A stretch of 64,000 bases of DNA from an uncultured Methanobacteriaceae archaeon (GCA_902782945.1 CACZOU010000064.1:16776-80775), one strand, 5' to 3'. Shown: positions 1 to 9,893, numbered from the stretch's first letter. The notes: generated from the letters alone by a model not told the origin. A program made the numbers and translations.

Positions 1-1
1 T

Positions 2-1198
2 CAAACTAGAACAATAAAAAAAACAGGGGAAGAAGTCTCATTACTTGGCTTGGGTGCTATGAGATTACCGACAAGAAATGGTAGAATAGACAAACAAAAA
101 GCTACTAAGTTAGTTAACTATGCGATTGACCATGGTGTAAATCTTATAGATACTGCTTATCTATATCATAATGGGGAAAGTGAAACATTTCTTAGAAATA
201 TTCTTCAAGATAGAAGAAATGATGTGCAGATTTCAACAAAATTGCCTGTATGGTTTGTTAAAAAAGAAGAGGATTTAGAAGAGTATTTGGATAAACAAAT
301 GGAAAAGTTAGGCGTGGAATATATTGATTATTACTTTCTACACTCCTTAAATTATGAAACATATAAAAGACTAAAACCGTTACATGTCTTAGAATTTCTT
401 GACAGAATAAAAAAAGAGGGAAAAGTAAAACATGTAGGATTCTCGTATCATGATAATTATGATGATTTCACAAGGATAATTGATGACTATGATTGGGATA
501 TGTGTCTACTACAATACAATTTTATAGATGAAGAAGTTCAAGCTGGAAGAAAAGGAGTGCAATACGCATATAATCATGATGTAAGTGTATTTATTATGGA
601 GCCATTAAAAGGTGGATTACTAGCACATGATGTTCCTGAAAAAGTAAAAGTAACCATGGAAGAGGAAAATATAGATGAAACACCTAGTAGATGGGCATTA
701 AAATGGCTGGCCAATCAAAAAGAGATAACATGTATATTATCAGGAATGGGTGAAATAAAACAGCTAGATGAAAATATTGAAACGATGAATAGCACTGAAT
801 CTGATTCAATATCTGATGAAGAGTTACAAGTCTACAATAATGTTAAAAAGGTATATGAGGAATTAATTCAGGTACCATGTACACAGTGTAGATATTGTAT
901 GCCATGTCCAGCACATGTGGATATACCAGCATGTTTCGAAGCATATAATGCAAAATACATATTTAAAAAAGATACAAAGTATACTTTTCGAGTATCTGGG
1001 ATAATGGGTGGAAAACCAGGATATGCAAGTAATTGTATAAATTGTGGTGCATGTATAATTAAATGTCCACAAAAAATTAACATACCTCAGGAATTAAAGA
1101 AAGTATCTGATGAACTAGAACCATTTGGATTAAAAACATTTATGAAACTAGTAAATGTAGTAGGAAAACCTATATTCAAATGGTATTTAAATCGTTAA
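2..1198 (+). CDS. Aldo/keto reductase with C-terminal 2[4Fe-4S]-type ferredoxin domain (5' end outside window)
   Basis: This is an NAD(P)H-linked aldo/keto reductase of the iron-sulfur-containing subgroup; its substrate is not evident. The first ATG at 50 is internal. The frame is open to base 2 and encodes the family's usual N-terminal stretch (KTGEEVSLLGLGAMRLP), so the true start lies just before the window. The barrel follows, with DTAYLYHNGESE near the NADP/catalytic Tyr region. Near the C-terminus are two cysteine clusters, CTQCRYCMPCP and CINCGACIIKCPQ, typical of a bacterial-ferredoxin fold. The protein ends just before the G-run that serves the next gene, so the two may be cotranscribed. 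The family is clear; the substrate is unknown. Confidence 0.88.
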   Translation, partial: QTRTIKKTGEEVSLLGLGAMRLPTRNGRIDKQKATKLVNYAIDHGVNLIDTAYLYHNGESETFLRNILQDRRNDVQISTKLPVWFVKKEEDLEEYLDKQMEKLGVEYIDYYFLHSLNYETYKRLKPLHVLEFLDRIKKEGKVKHVGFSYHDNYDDFTRIIDDYDWDMCLLQYNFIDEEVQAGRKGVQYAYNHDVSVFIMEPLKGGLLAHDVPEKVKVTMEEENIDETPSRWALKWLANQKEITCILSGMGEIKQLDENIETMNSTESDSISDEELQVYNNVKKVYEELIQVPCTQCRYCMPCPAHVDIPACFEAYNAKYIFKKDTKYTFRVSGIMGGKPGYASNCINCGACIIKCPQKINIPQELKKVSDELEPFGLKTFMKLVNVVGKPIFKWYLNR

Positions 1199-1205
1199 GG
1201 GGGGG

Positions 1206-2024
1206 ATGGTTAGACGCATGGTAGGTAAAAAATCAAAGATAATAATGATTATACTCTGTATATTTCTAACAATACTGGTAGTTGAACCTACACAACTTGA
1301 CGTAAATGAAATAAAAGTACAATCTAGTGACATACCCGCGGAATTTAATGGTACACGAATAGCAGTTGTGGGTGATATACATTATGGGGAATATGTTAAT
1401 GAAAACAGGGTAAGTTACATAGTAAATCAAACAAATGAACAAAATGCTGATATAATAGTATTAGTAGGAGACTATGTGACAAATGATGAAAATGATGCTG
1501 ACACCTGTATTAAAATACTAAATAATCTTCATGCAAAATACGGAGTATACGGTATACTTGGAAATAATGATCCAAAAAATAAAACAAGTGAATTATTAGA
1601 TGAATCCACTACAATAACTAACATACGTAATGACGGGGTATGGATAGAGAAGAACGGTGCAAGAATAAGATTAGGAGGAGTAGGAGATATTTCAACAGAC
1701 CTACAATATCCTCGTAGAACAACAAGCGGAACAACAGAAAATGATTTTGTGATAATGGCATACCATAACCCAAACTACTTTGACCTGATAAATCATTCAC
1801 GTATAGATTTATCTCTAACAGGACATACGCATGGTGGACAAATTAATTTCTTTGGATATGCTCCATGGGTGCAGAAATCATCAAAAGGTAACAGATATAT
1901 CTCTGGATTATATGAAGAAGATGGTTCACAGTTAGTAGTAACTAATGGAATTGGTGAACGAATTGTACCCTTTAGGTTCATGGTAACACCACAGATAACA
2001 ATTATAACATTAGAATCCACATAA
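1206..2024 (+). CDS. Membrane-anchored calcineurin-like metallophosphoesterase (YkuE type)
   Basis: This is a binuclear metal phosphoesterase, probably acting outside the membrane. A basic N-terminus is followed by one hydrophobic segment (about residues 11-27) that looks like a signal anchor. Family motifs appear in order: GDIHYGE, GDYV, GNND, a YHNPN histidine motif and TGHTHGGQ, which together supply the metal ligands. The length (272 aa) is normal. The start is uncertain: ATG 1206 directly abuts a run of seven G after AA, and a second in-frame ATG lies at 1218. The gene begins 7 bases after the reductase stop. The substrate is unknown; homologues have been linked to phospholipid or UDP-sugar hydrolysis. 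Confidence 0.85.
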   Translation: MVRRMVGKKSKIIMIILCIFLTILVVEPTQLDVNEIKVQSSDIPAEFNGTRIAVVGDIHYGEYVNENRVSYIVNQTNEQNADIIVLVGDYVTNDENDADTCIKILNNLHAKYGVYGILGNNDPKNKTSELLDESTTITNIRNDGVWIEKNGARIRLGGVGDISTDLQYPRRTTSGTTENDFVIMAYHNPNYFDLINHSRIDLSLTGHTHGGQINFFGYAPWVQKSSKGNRYISGLYEEDGSQLVVTNGIGERIVPFRFMVTPQITIITLEST

Positions 2025-2137
2025 AATATGTTTATATTTGAAAATAATTGAATGGAATAAGTTATTATTAAAAATAATCCTAAATAATCGTTTAAACTCT
2101 TTTTTTCTTTCTATTTTTTGATATCATAAATAAGCAA

Positions 2138-2290
2138 CTTTTAACCTTCATACAAAATAAATGGTAGAGGTTAAAAGAATTACCTATAAATTAATTAAAC
2201 TAAACAAGACTCCAAGTATAATCATATTAAAACTGTCAAGTGAATAATTAATAAAAAAATATCCCCCATGATTTTTCTTTTAACCTCTAC
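2138..2290. repeat. Alternating inverted repeats in the leader of the first adhesin gene
   Basis: The 10-mer cttttaacct occurs at 2138-2147, its reverse complement at 2168-2177, and the 10-mer again at 2277-2286. The second and third copies extend to a perfect 16-base inverted repeat (2164-2179 with 2275-2290). The middle copy can therefore pair with either neighbour, giving two mutually exclusive stems in the roughly 330-base region before the adhesin gene. This could be a leader-RNA switch or protein-binding sites; function is inferred only. Nothing else was recognised between 2025 and 2353 apart from the Shine-Dalgarno sequence at 2314-2320. Confidence 0.6.
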
Positions 2291-2353
2291 ATTTCATAAT
2301 AAGAATATAATGTGGAGGTGCAATAATTTAACAATAATAAATTAATTACTACA

Positions 2354-5300
2354 ATGTTATTAGTAGTCTGTCTTCTACTATTAATGTATGGTTTATCAGT
2401 TAGTAATGCTGAAAATCCAGATTCTATGACAATAGAACATATAAATGATACACAGGTTATATCAAATACAACTACAACTAACAGTCAGGTAAATACATCA
2501 CATTATACTCATACAAGTTATAAAACAGTTAATAATAAGAGTCAATCAAAAGTCCTGAAAAAAGCAAAAGAACAAGAAAATATCGAAATATCAACAGATA
2601 ATGTAACTTGTCAGGTAGGTGATGTAATTGATATTAATGTATCATCAGAACCTGCAAATTTAGATGATGGAATATTAACCTATTATATTAATAAGGAGAT
2701 TATTGGCGTACAAAATATATCAATATCTCAGGAACCATTTGAATTTGACACTGACGGATACGATGCAGGTACTTATAATCTAACAATAGATTTTTCAGGA
2801 AGTTTAAAATATAAAAACACAGGAACAAATGCAACAATAACAATAAATAAACATGATACAGATATAACAATCACTGATACAATATTTGATGAAGATAACA
2901 ACTTAAATATATCCTATAACATAATATCAGGTCAAAAAAAGGTTAACACTGGAACATTGACACTGTATTATAAGGATACAATGATAAAAAGCATGAATAT
3001 AACAGAAGATGATTCATCAATAATAATACCTAATAAATATAACTCTGAACTAATAGACTTTGTATACACAGGTAACAATTACTATGAATCATTCAATACC
3101 TCTGAATTAATAAATGTGGATCCCCTTGATTGTGATATATACATACCTTATATTACAGGATATCATGGATTAAATGTAACAACAACAGTAACCATCTATT
3201 CAAATAAGACAGTGAATGATGGAAAACTCGATGTATATGTTGATGATATACTCATAGATGAATATGATGTAACCAGCAGCAGCATACCTATAAATATAAA
3301 CTTGGAAAATTATCTTGAAGGTAAATATAATGTAACAATAGTTTACGGGGATAGCAATGTTTACAATGAACAATCATATAATACTACATTAACAGTAAGA
3401 AAAATAAGAACAAATGTATACACAAGTAATGTTACAGCACATAGAAATAATATTGTTAATCTAACAGCAACAATATACAACTATGTTGATGATAAAACAA
3501 ATGGATTAGTGGAATTCTTTATAGATAACGAGAGTATTGCTACAAGTATAGCTAATAATAGTCATATTAATATTACCTATCTAATACCAGATAACTTAGA
3601 TTACGGCATGCATAACTTAACAGTTGTTTACTATGGTACTCAAAGATATAACGAGTCACGTGCAGAATCATTAATGAATATTACTAAATATACCAACAAG
3701 TTATATGTGAAAGATGTTACACTAGATGAGAATGGACGTATTAATATAGATCTTAGATGTTACTCCTATGATAGAACAGTAGATGATGGGGTTATAAACA
3801 TAATAATTAATGGCACACTTGTTGACACAGTTCCTGTCACAACTAATGATACTATAATTATATTACCTAATGAATATCAAGCAGATAATGTTTATACTGC
3901 ATCATTCACATATGAAAACTCCTCATGGTACAATGATGCTAATACAAATCAAATAATAGACATTGAAAGAACAAACACAACAACACATATATCAAAATAC
4001 TTATCAAATAAAAATATACTTAACATAACAACCTATGTTTACACAACAAGTTATGATGAAATAAACAATGGAACCATGGAATATTACCTAAATAATAACT
4101 TAATAGGCACATCAAATATCAAAAATAACACAGGAAACTTAATATATAACATGACCGGCCAGCCAATAGGAAACTACACAATAACAGCAAAATATCTGGG
4201 AACAAAAATATACAAACCATCCACAAACACAACAACAATAACAAAAACAATCCACCAAACAACAGCATATATAACAACAAACAACACAATAAGAGCAACA
4301 CCTGGAGATACAATAAAAATAAATGCAACAATAAACGACTATGAAGGAAATCCAATAACCGAAACAATACCAACAACAATAATAATAAATAACAAGACAA
4401 TAAACACACAATTTACTAATGGAACACTAAATCAAACATATAAAATACCTGAAAACACAACAGAATCAACAATAACCATAACAATAACGACAAAAAACAC
4501 AACAAACACAAAACCAACAACAAGAAATGCTACATTAAAAATAACAAAATATAACACATACATAACAGGACCAAACAACATAAAACTAACAAAATTAGAA
4601 CAAATACAGATAAACACGACAATAAACTCAAATAAACACCAAGTAAATACAAAAATACCAACAATAATAAAAATAAATAACAAAACACTAGCAAACACAT
4701 ATTATATGAATGGATCACTAAAATATAAACTAAATCTAGACAATAAATACACAAATAACACATATACTCTAACAATAATGACACAGGAAACATCAAAATA
4801 CAGACAAACAACAAAAACAATAAACTTAACCCTAAACAACAGGAAAACATACATTATATCTAAAAACATATACTCATCAAAAGGAAACAAGATAATATTC
4901 AATGCAACAGTAATGGACGCACTAACAAGAAAACCAATACAAGGAACATCAAAAGCATGTATAAAACTAAACAATGTAACTGTAAACACAATACAAATAA
5001 AAAATGGTCATATAGCATACCCTTACAGTAACAATAACAATGCTAAAACATATAACATCACAATTATCAGTGGAGAAAATAACATATATGACGCCTCACA
5101 ATGGACAGGATATCTAATAAATAAAAGACAACCAATCAAAATCACATCACAAAACATAAACACAATAGTGGACAGTAATATAACAATCAAAGCAAAAATA
5201 TTCTCAAATGAAAAACTGATTAACAAGACAATAAAAGCATCAATAAAGATAAACAATGTGACAATTGGAACAGTAAATGTAGTAAATGGTCAAATAATAT

Positions 5301-5704
5301 TACCGTACAAGTTACCTGATAACATGGGCTCAGGAATCTATAATTTAACAATAGTCACTGGAGATACTGGTTCGTATTATCATACAAATACTACTACCAA
5401 GTTAATAGTCTCTAAGAAGTATAAAGTAATGGATTCACCTAATATCAGTGTAAAGAAAAATGGTACAATCCATATTAAAGCAGTAATAAAAGATTCAAAA
5501 GGCAATATTGTAACCTCAAAAACAAAGGTTAATATTAAAGTTGCAGGTAAATCTATATGTAATTTAAATGTTACTAATGGAATCATAGAATATGACTATA
5601 ATATTGGTAATTTAAAGAAAGGAAAGTATGATTTACTTGTACATGCTGGTGAAACATCTAAATATAGACATGCTACTACACACTCAGTACTTAGGGTGGA
5701 ATAA
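2354..5704 (+). CDS. Asn/Thr-rich adhesin-like surface protein with Ig-like repeats
   Basis: This is a large secreted protein of the adhesin-like family that is expanded in gut Methanobacteriales; it probably contributes to cell-surface contact. A hydrophobic N-terminal segment ending in SVSNAE looks like a signal peptide. The rest is about ten Ig-like beta-sandwich units of roughly 90-100 residues, each carrying patterns such as YNLTI and NGxLxxxYxIP. There is no C-terminal anchor or LPXTG motif. The strong GGAGGTG at 2314-2320 lies 33 bases before this ATG. Six bases after it the same frame reads TTT AAC AAT AAT AAA, adding the charged n-region that the ATG form lacks. Roughly 4000-5150 is strikingly A-rich and T-poor compared with both ends of the gene. 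Confidence 0.85.
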   Translation: MLLVVCLLLLMYGLSVSNAENPDSMTIEHINDTQVISNTTTTNSQVNTSHYTHTSYKTVNNKSQSKVLKKAKEQENIEISTDNVTCQVGDVIDINVSSEPANLDDGILTYYINKEIIGVQNISISQEPFEFDTDGYDAGTYNLTIDFSGSLKYKNTGTNATITINKHDTDITITDTIFDEDNNLNISYNIISGQKKVNTGTLTLYYKDTMIKSMNITEDDSSIIIPNKYNSELIDFVYTGNNYYESFNTSELINVDPLDCDIYIPYITGYHGLNVTTTVTIYSNKTVNDGKLDVYVDDILIDEYDVTSSSIPININLENYLEGKYNVTIVYGDSNVYNEQSYNTTLTVRKIRTNVYTSNVTAHRNNIVNLTATIYNYVDDKTNGLVEFFIDNESIATSIANNSHINITYLIPDNLDYGMHNLTVVYYGTQRYNESRAESLMNITKYTNKLYVKDVTLDENGRINIDLRCYSYDRTVDDGVINIIINGTLVDTVPVTTNDTIIILPNEYQADNVYTASFTYENSSWYNDANTNQIIDIERTNTTTHISKYLSNKNILNITTYVYTTSYDEINNGTMEYYLNNNLIGTSNIKNNTGNLIYNMTGQPIGNYTITAKYLGTKIYKPSTNTTTITKTIHQTTAYITTNNTIRATPGDTIKINATINDYEGNPITETIPTTIIINNKTINTQFTNGTLNQTYKIPENTTESTITITITTKNTTNTKPTTRNATLKITKYNTYITGPNNIKLTKLEQIQINTTINSNKHQVNTKIPTIIKINNKTLANTYYMNGSLKYKLNLDNKYTNNTYTLTIMTQETSKYRQTTKTINLTLNNRKTYIISKNIYSSKGNKIIFNATVMDALTRKPIQGTSKACIKLNNVTVNTIQIKNGHIAYPYSNNNNAKTYNITIISGENNIYDASQWTGYLINKRQPIKITSQNINTIVDSNITIKAKIFSNEKLINKTIKASIKINNVTIGTVNVVNGQIILPYKLPDNMGSGIYNLTIVTGDTGSYYHTNTTTKLIVSKKYKVMDSPNISVKKNGTIHIKAVIKDSKGNIVTSKTKVNIKVAGKSICNLNVTNGIIEYDYNIGNLKKGKYDLLVHAGETSKYRHATTHSVLRVE

Positions 5705-5708
5705 TCTG

Positions 5709-5752
5709 GGAGAATAGGAAAGTACATAATATTATTCTCCTTCATTTTTTTT
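5709..5752 (+). terminator. Hairpin plus U-tract after the first adhesin gene
   Basis: ggagaata (5709-5716) pairs perfectly with tattctcc (5733-5740) and is followed by ttcatttttttta. This lies 5 bases after the adhesin stop, between two convergent adhesin genes, and reads as an intrinsic-style terminator. Confidence 0.65.
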
Positions 5753-5899
5753 ATTTTAATAACTATTTCTAGAAAAAGAGATGAAATTAACTAATAATAT
5801 GCGTTATATAAAATTATAATTTTTTATAAAGCTCAATTATTTATTTAAAAAAGGATAATATTTATTCTAAACTTCCAAAAAAGATAAAAAAAGGAAGGT

Positions 5900-5924
5900 T
5901 AATTAACATATTACTTGTTATGTT
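5900..5924 (-). terminator. Weak hairpin and U-rich tract after the second adhesin gene
   Basis: On the minus strand, just past the stop, a short aacata/tatgtt stem (5905-5910 with 5919-5924) is followed by pyrimidine-rich sequence containing a run of seven T. The stem is only 6 bp, so the call is tentative. Confidence 0.35.
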
Positions 5925-5927
5925 ATT

Positions 5928-8768
5928 TTATGATAAATTTGCTGCTGCTGTAGGATATTTAGTTATGTATCCATATCTGAATAGTGCATAACCTTGTGAT
6001 CCGCCACTCATCACTGCTTTTGCATCAGAGTTCAGCTCGGATGCAGATAATTTGTTGTATGAATTATCGTATGTTTGAAGTATGGTTACTACTTTAGAAT
6101 GTGTAGCATACTTAACAACATATGCTGTTGAGTCTTTTAGCCAGTTAGTACCAGCATGGTATGAGTATTTGTATGCCATAGGCATCATTACATCAACATA
6201 TTTACTTAAATTAGCATAATCTTGTCCGTAATATTTTTTAGTGTCACTTTTTTCAGCATAAACTGTCATTGATACAACTAAGTTTTTATTATAACCTTTT
6301 ACAATACTGTTAACAGATTTAACGAAGTTTGTTATCACTGATGGTTGTACTATACTAGGATTTGATCCAGAGTATCTGGCATAATCAAGACATACTCCTG
6401 ATAATCCATTAATCCTGATAACTTGTTTAACAAAGTTTTTTATCATATTTTGCTGTGCTGTACTTACATTAAATCCATTGCTTGTACTGAAACATACCAT
6501 GTATGTATGTACATTAATATTGGTGTTCTTACATAATGATATTACTTTTTTTAGTAAAGCTGTGTTATTTGTTGAAGCTCTTGATTGAACATATACATCT
6601 GTAATTTTAGCGTTTACCCATTGTGTTACATTAGCTTTAGTTACACTACTGTCTAATTTCACATATAATGCAGTCATTTTCTTGTTCATTATGATTTTTG
6701 TGTTTGTTAAAACGTTTATGGTTTTTTTAAGTTTCTGGTTATATGAGTATGTTGTTATTGTTATATTTCCTGTGCTAGTTATTTTCTTGGATATTGTTAT
6801 TGTTCCAGTGGTTGTTGTATATGTATTACGTATTCCTCCACCAACAATAGCTTCATTTATGGTTAAGCGTGGTAATTTACTGCTAGTATTATATGCGCTT
6901 GTTTTATTTCCATTATATATGTAATTTAATGTTGTCATGATTTTTAGTGTTGAATTTACGTAATTTGATCCGGACGTGGTCACTTTTAAGTAGATCCAAT
7001 TGTTTATTGTTGTTGAATACTGTCTGCTACTTGATGGTTTTGAGTTATTACCCCACCAGTTATAGTTTGCAGTTAGTTTTCCTTTGTTATTGTATACATC
7101 TATTTTATTGTTATCGAATAATACTGAATTTTGAATAGTTGTTTTTCCTTTATAGTTATATAATGCTCCACCATTAATTGTAGCATTGTTTGCTTTAAAG
7201 AATACTTTGTTGATTACTGCACCTGCTCCATTAACATAGATAGCTCCACCAGTTGATGCATAGTTTTTGTTAAATGTTGAATTGTATACATAGTTAGTCC
7301 TTGTGGTTTTAAGGTATACTGCATTATTATTGTTTAAAGTAAATATTGAATAGTTTATGAGTACTTTATTATCTTCATCCGCATATACTGCTCCACCTAG
7401 TTTTGCAGTGTTATTTGTGAAGGTAGAGTGGCTTATTGTAATATTCATAGGAGATAATGCTGTGGTAAATATTGCTCCACCATATGTGTTAACGTTATTG
7501 TTAGTAAATTGTGAGTATTTGACTGTTAATGTTCCATTATTGTTTATTGCTCCACCAGTAATATTTGCTTTGTTTGTTTTGAAGCTGTTCTGACTTAAAT
7601 ACAGTGTTCCTTTGTTATATATTGCTCCACCTTTGCTATCAGCATTATTACTTACAAATGTATTATTATACCCTGCTATTGTTCCAGTATTGTATATAGC
7701 GCCTCCATCTTTGGTTACACTATTACTGTTAAAGTAGGTTTTATTTAAATTCAATTTTCCAACGTTATATATTGCTCCACCATTTATACCAGTGTTTTTT
7801 AGGAATATTCCTGTTTTAATAGTGGATGTTTTATTTTCTGAACTTAGATAAATTGCTGTGTTACCATTGTATGTTACATTTGTATTGTATAATGTTACAC
7901 CATTAGATGATGTTATTACACTACCAAGTTTACTTGCATTATTTTTATCAAAAGAGCATCTTGAAAAGCTTAATGAACCAAGATTATATATTGCTCCCCC
8001 ATAATCTGCATTGTTATTTGAGAATGATGTTTTAACAGCAGTTAATCTACCCTTGTTATATACTCCACCACCATTTGCTGTGGCAGTTGACATTGTTATT
8101 TTCATTGACTCTAAGTTCAATGTTCCTTTGTTGTATATTGCTCCACCATTTTCATCTTTAGCACTTGTAATTGTAAATGCTTTGAAAGTAACAGTTGTTC
8201 CAGAAGCTATGGTAAATACATGGCTTCCTCTACCGTTGATTATTGTTTTTTTAGTATTATTACCTATTATAGTTACATTCTTGTTAATAAGTATTTTATG
8301 TTGATTATAATTACCCTCTGCAAGATAAATGGTTCCTTTATCATTCACTGCAGTAAGAGCACTTTTTATTGTTGCCTTTGCAGTAGTACTACTTGCACCG
8401 GAATTATTATCATTTCCAGATGTACTCACATAGATTTTACTGTATCCTGTTGTATTATTCACTGTTTTAGAATCTTTTGTAGTAGTACTTGTTGTATTAT
8501 CACTATCTTTTTGTGTTGTGTTTTGTTCTACTGTGGTCTGTGTATTTGTATTTTGTGTGTTCGTGTATTGTGAGTTATCATCTTTCACATTTTGATTACT
8601 AGAATCTGTTACTTGTATATTATCTGCCCCAACTCCTATACCTGCTGTAACAGTGCTATGACCTGTTTGATTTGTGTCAGCAGCTGAGACTGCACTTATA
8701 CATACTAGTAATGCTATTATTACTAATACTGGAAATAATTTTTTAAATGTTAAATTATTTCGTTTAAT
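5928..8768 (-). CDS. Adhesin-like beta-helix protein fused to a C-terminal TIM-barrel glycosidase-like domain
   Basis: This is a secreted surface protein with three parts. A Thr/Asn-rich linker comes first. A long right-handed beta-helix of Pmp-type repeats follows, with GGAIYN or GGGVYN recurring about every 24 residues. The last 220 residues look like a glycoside-hydrolase-like barrel with the strand motif GLSGVCLDYARYSG and VDVMMPMAYKYS. The first conventional start is GTG 8588. The open frame continues upstream and encodes a textbook signal peptide (KR-rich n-region, core VLVIIALLV, cleavage near AVSA-AD) before a stop at 8775-8777. GAGGTGA (8775-8781) stands 6 bases before ATT 8766-8768, so I place the start there. 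No catalytic activity is proven. Confidence 0.8.
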   Translation of the reverse strand: MKRNNLTFKKLFPVLVIIALLVCISAVSAADTNQTGHSTVTAGIGVGADNIQVTDSSNQNVKDDNSQYTNTQNTNTQTTVEQNTTQKDSDNTTSTTTKDSKTVNNTTGYSKIYVSTSGNDNNSGASSTTAKATIKSALTAVNDKGTIYLAEGNYNQHKILINKNVTIIGNNTKKTIINGRGSHVFTIASGTTVTFKAFTITSAKDENGGAIYNKGTLNLESMKITMSTATANGGGVYNKGRLTAVKTSFSNNNADYGGAIYNLGSLSFSRCSFDKNNASKLGSVITSSNGVTLYNTNVTYNGNTAIYLSSENKTSTIKTGIFLKNTGINGGAIYNVGKLNLNKTYFNSNSVTKDGGAIYNTGTIAGYNNTFVSNNADSKGGAIYNKGTLYLSQNSFKTNKANITGGAINNNGTLTVKYSQFTNNNVNTYGGAIFTTALSPMNITISHSTFTNNTAKLGGAVYADEDNKVLINYSIFTLNNNNAVYLKTTRTNYVYNSTFNKNYASTGGAIYVNGAGAVINKVFFKANNATINGGALYNYKGKTTIQNSVLFDNNKIDVYNNKGKLTANYNWWGNNSKPSSSRQYSTTINNWIYLKVTTSGSNYVNSTLKIMTTLNYIYNGNKTSAYNTSSKLPRLTINEAIVGGGIRNTYTTTTGTITISKKITSTGNITITTYSYNQKLKKTINVLTNTKIIMNKKMTALYVKLDSSVTKANVTQWVNAKITDVYVQSRASTNNTALLKKVISLCKNTNINVHTYMVCFSTSNGFNVSTAQQNMIKNFVKQVIRINGLSGVCLDYARYSGSNPSIVQPSVITNFVKSVNSIVKGYNKNLVVSMTVYAEKSDTKKYYGQDYANLSKYVDVMMPMAYKYSYHAGTNWLKDSTAYVVKYATHSKVVTILQTYDNSYNKLSASELNSDAKAVMSGGSQGYALFRYGYITKYPTAAANLS

Positions 8769-8773
8769 AAATA

Positions 8774-8781
8774 ATCACCTC
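8774..8781 (-). promoter_or_regulatory. Strong Shine-Dalgarno sequence pointing to an ATT start
   Basis: GAGGTGAT on the minus strand is nearly the full complement of the archaeal 16S 3' end. It lies upstream of the adhesin signal-peptide frame. No ATG, GTG or TTG is in frame between it and the signal peptide; the codons are TTA, TTT, ATT, AAA. Confidence 0.7.
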
Positions 8782-8909
8782 TGATATTTATTTTATATTT
8801 TGTTATTTAAATAAATTAGTCTTTAAAAAGAAGGGCCAATGTCTTAATCTGTATTTTAAACTGTTTAAAGTTATTTTTATAAAAAAATAAGTAAGAATGG
8901 AGGTTATTT

Positions 8910-9845
8910 CTAGTTTCTTATGATGATATAGATCATATATACAATAAATAAGGATACTAGGATGATTCCATCTTTCCTGTTGAAATCCTTTTTATCATAT
9001 GCTAATATGTATGTGATAATTAATGCTAAAATCATTATAATAGTATCAATTACCATAACATTTGTTGTTGCAATAGGAGTTATTGTTGTTGTTAAACCAA
9101 CAATGAATAGTATGTTAAATATACAACTTCCAACAGCATTACCTATTGCAATTCCGGTATTCTTATTGTATGCTGCTGTTACACTAGTCATAAGCTCTGG
9201 TAGAGATGTACCTATTGATACTATTGTTAATCCTACTAATGTTTCAGACATTCCTAGGCTTAAAGCAATATCTTTTGAAGCATCTACTACTAAATCACTA
9301 CCAATTAGTATGAAAGCTAAACCAACTATTATAAATAACACAATCATTATGTTGGATAAGTGTGTAGTTCCTACAGGCATGTTCTTACTTTCTTTTTTAG
9401 ATTTAACAATAAGAAGTGCAACGTATGCTATTATACCTATTAGGAAGATTATACCTTCAATCCTACTAATCTGACTACTAGTTACAATAAATAAGAGTAA
9501 TAGTATGCTACTTATTAAAAGAACAGGAAAATCCTGTTTTAGTGATACGTCATCTATATCAATCTTATAAATAATAGCAGTAATACCTACAACTACAAGT
9601 AAATTAAAAATGTTACTACCTACAATGTTACTTATTGCTATAGCATTACTATGATTAAGGGCTGAAGTTACAGAAACAGCAGCTTCCGGTGCACTAGTAC
9701 CAAAGGCTACAATAGTTAAACCAATAATCATAGCAGGGATTTTAAGTTTAGTAGCAAGATCACTGGCACCATCAACAAACATATCAGCACCCTTAATAAG
9801 AAGTACAAAACCTATAATAAGCAATATAATTGTTAAGATATCCAT
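8910..9845 (-). CDS. Calcium/sodium:cation antiporter, CaCA family (YrbG type)
   Basis: This is an inner-membrane exchanger moving Ca2+ or another cation against Na+ or H+. It shows the family's internal duplication: two alpha repeats with signature GTSAPE (about residue 50) and GTSLPE (about residue 208), each in a hydrophobic helix pair. The length (311 aa) and about ten transmembrane segments fit. GAGGAT precedes the ATG at 9845 with good spacing. It is followed by the adhesin gene on the same strand and preceded by the LOR/SDH gene. The ion specificity cannot be read from the sequence. Confidence 0.9.
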   Translation of the reverse strand: MDILTIILLIIGFVLLIKGADMFVDGASDLATKLKIPAMIIGLTIVAFGTSAPEAAVSVTSALNHSNAIAISNIVGSNIFNLLVVVGITAIIYKIDIDDVSLKQDFPVLLISSILLLLFIVTSSQISRIEGIIFLIGIIAYVALLIVKSKKESKNMPVGTTHLSNIMIVLFIIVGLAFILIGSDLVVDASKDIALSLGMSETLVGLTIVSIGTSLPELMTSVTAAYNKNTGIAIGNAVGSCIFNILFIVGLTTTITPIATTNVMVIDTIIMILALIITYILAYDKKDFNRKDGIILVSLFIVYMIYIIIRN

Positions 9846-9893
9846 AAAATTATCCTCAAAATATTAAAAATAAAAGAATAAGTATTTAATAAC

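Noticed and set aside
8962..9474. Plus-strand ORF of 170 residues opposite the cation exchanger
   Set aside because: The hydrophobic shadow arises because the antisense of transmembrane codons is also hydrophobic.
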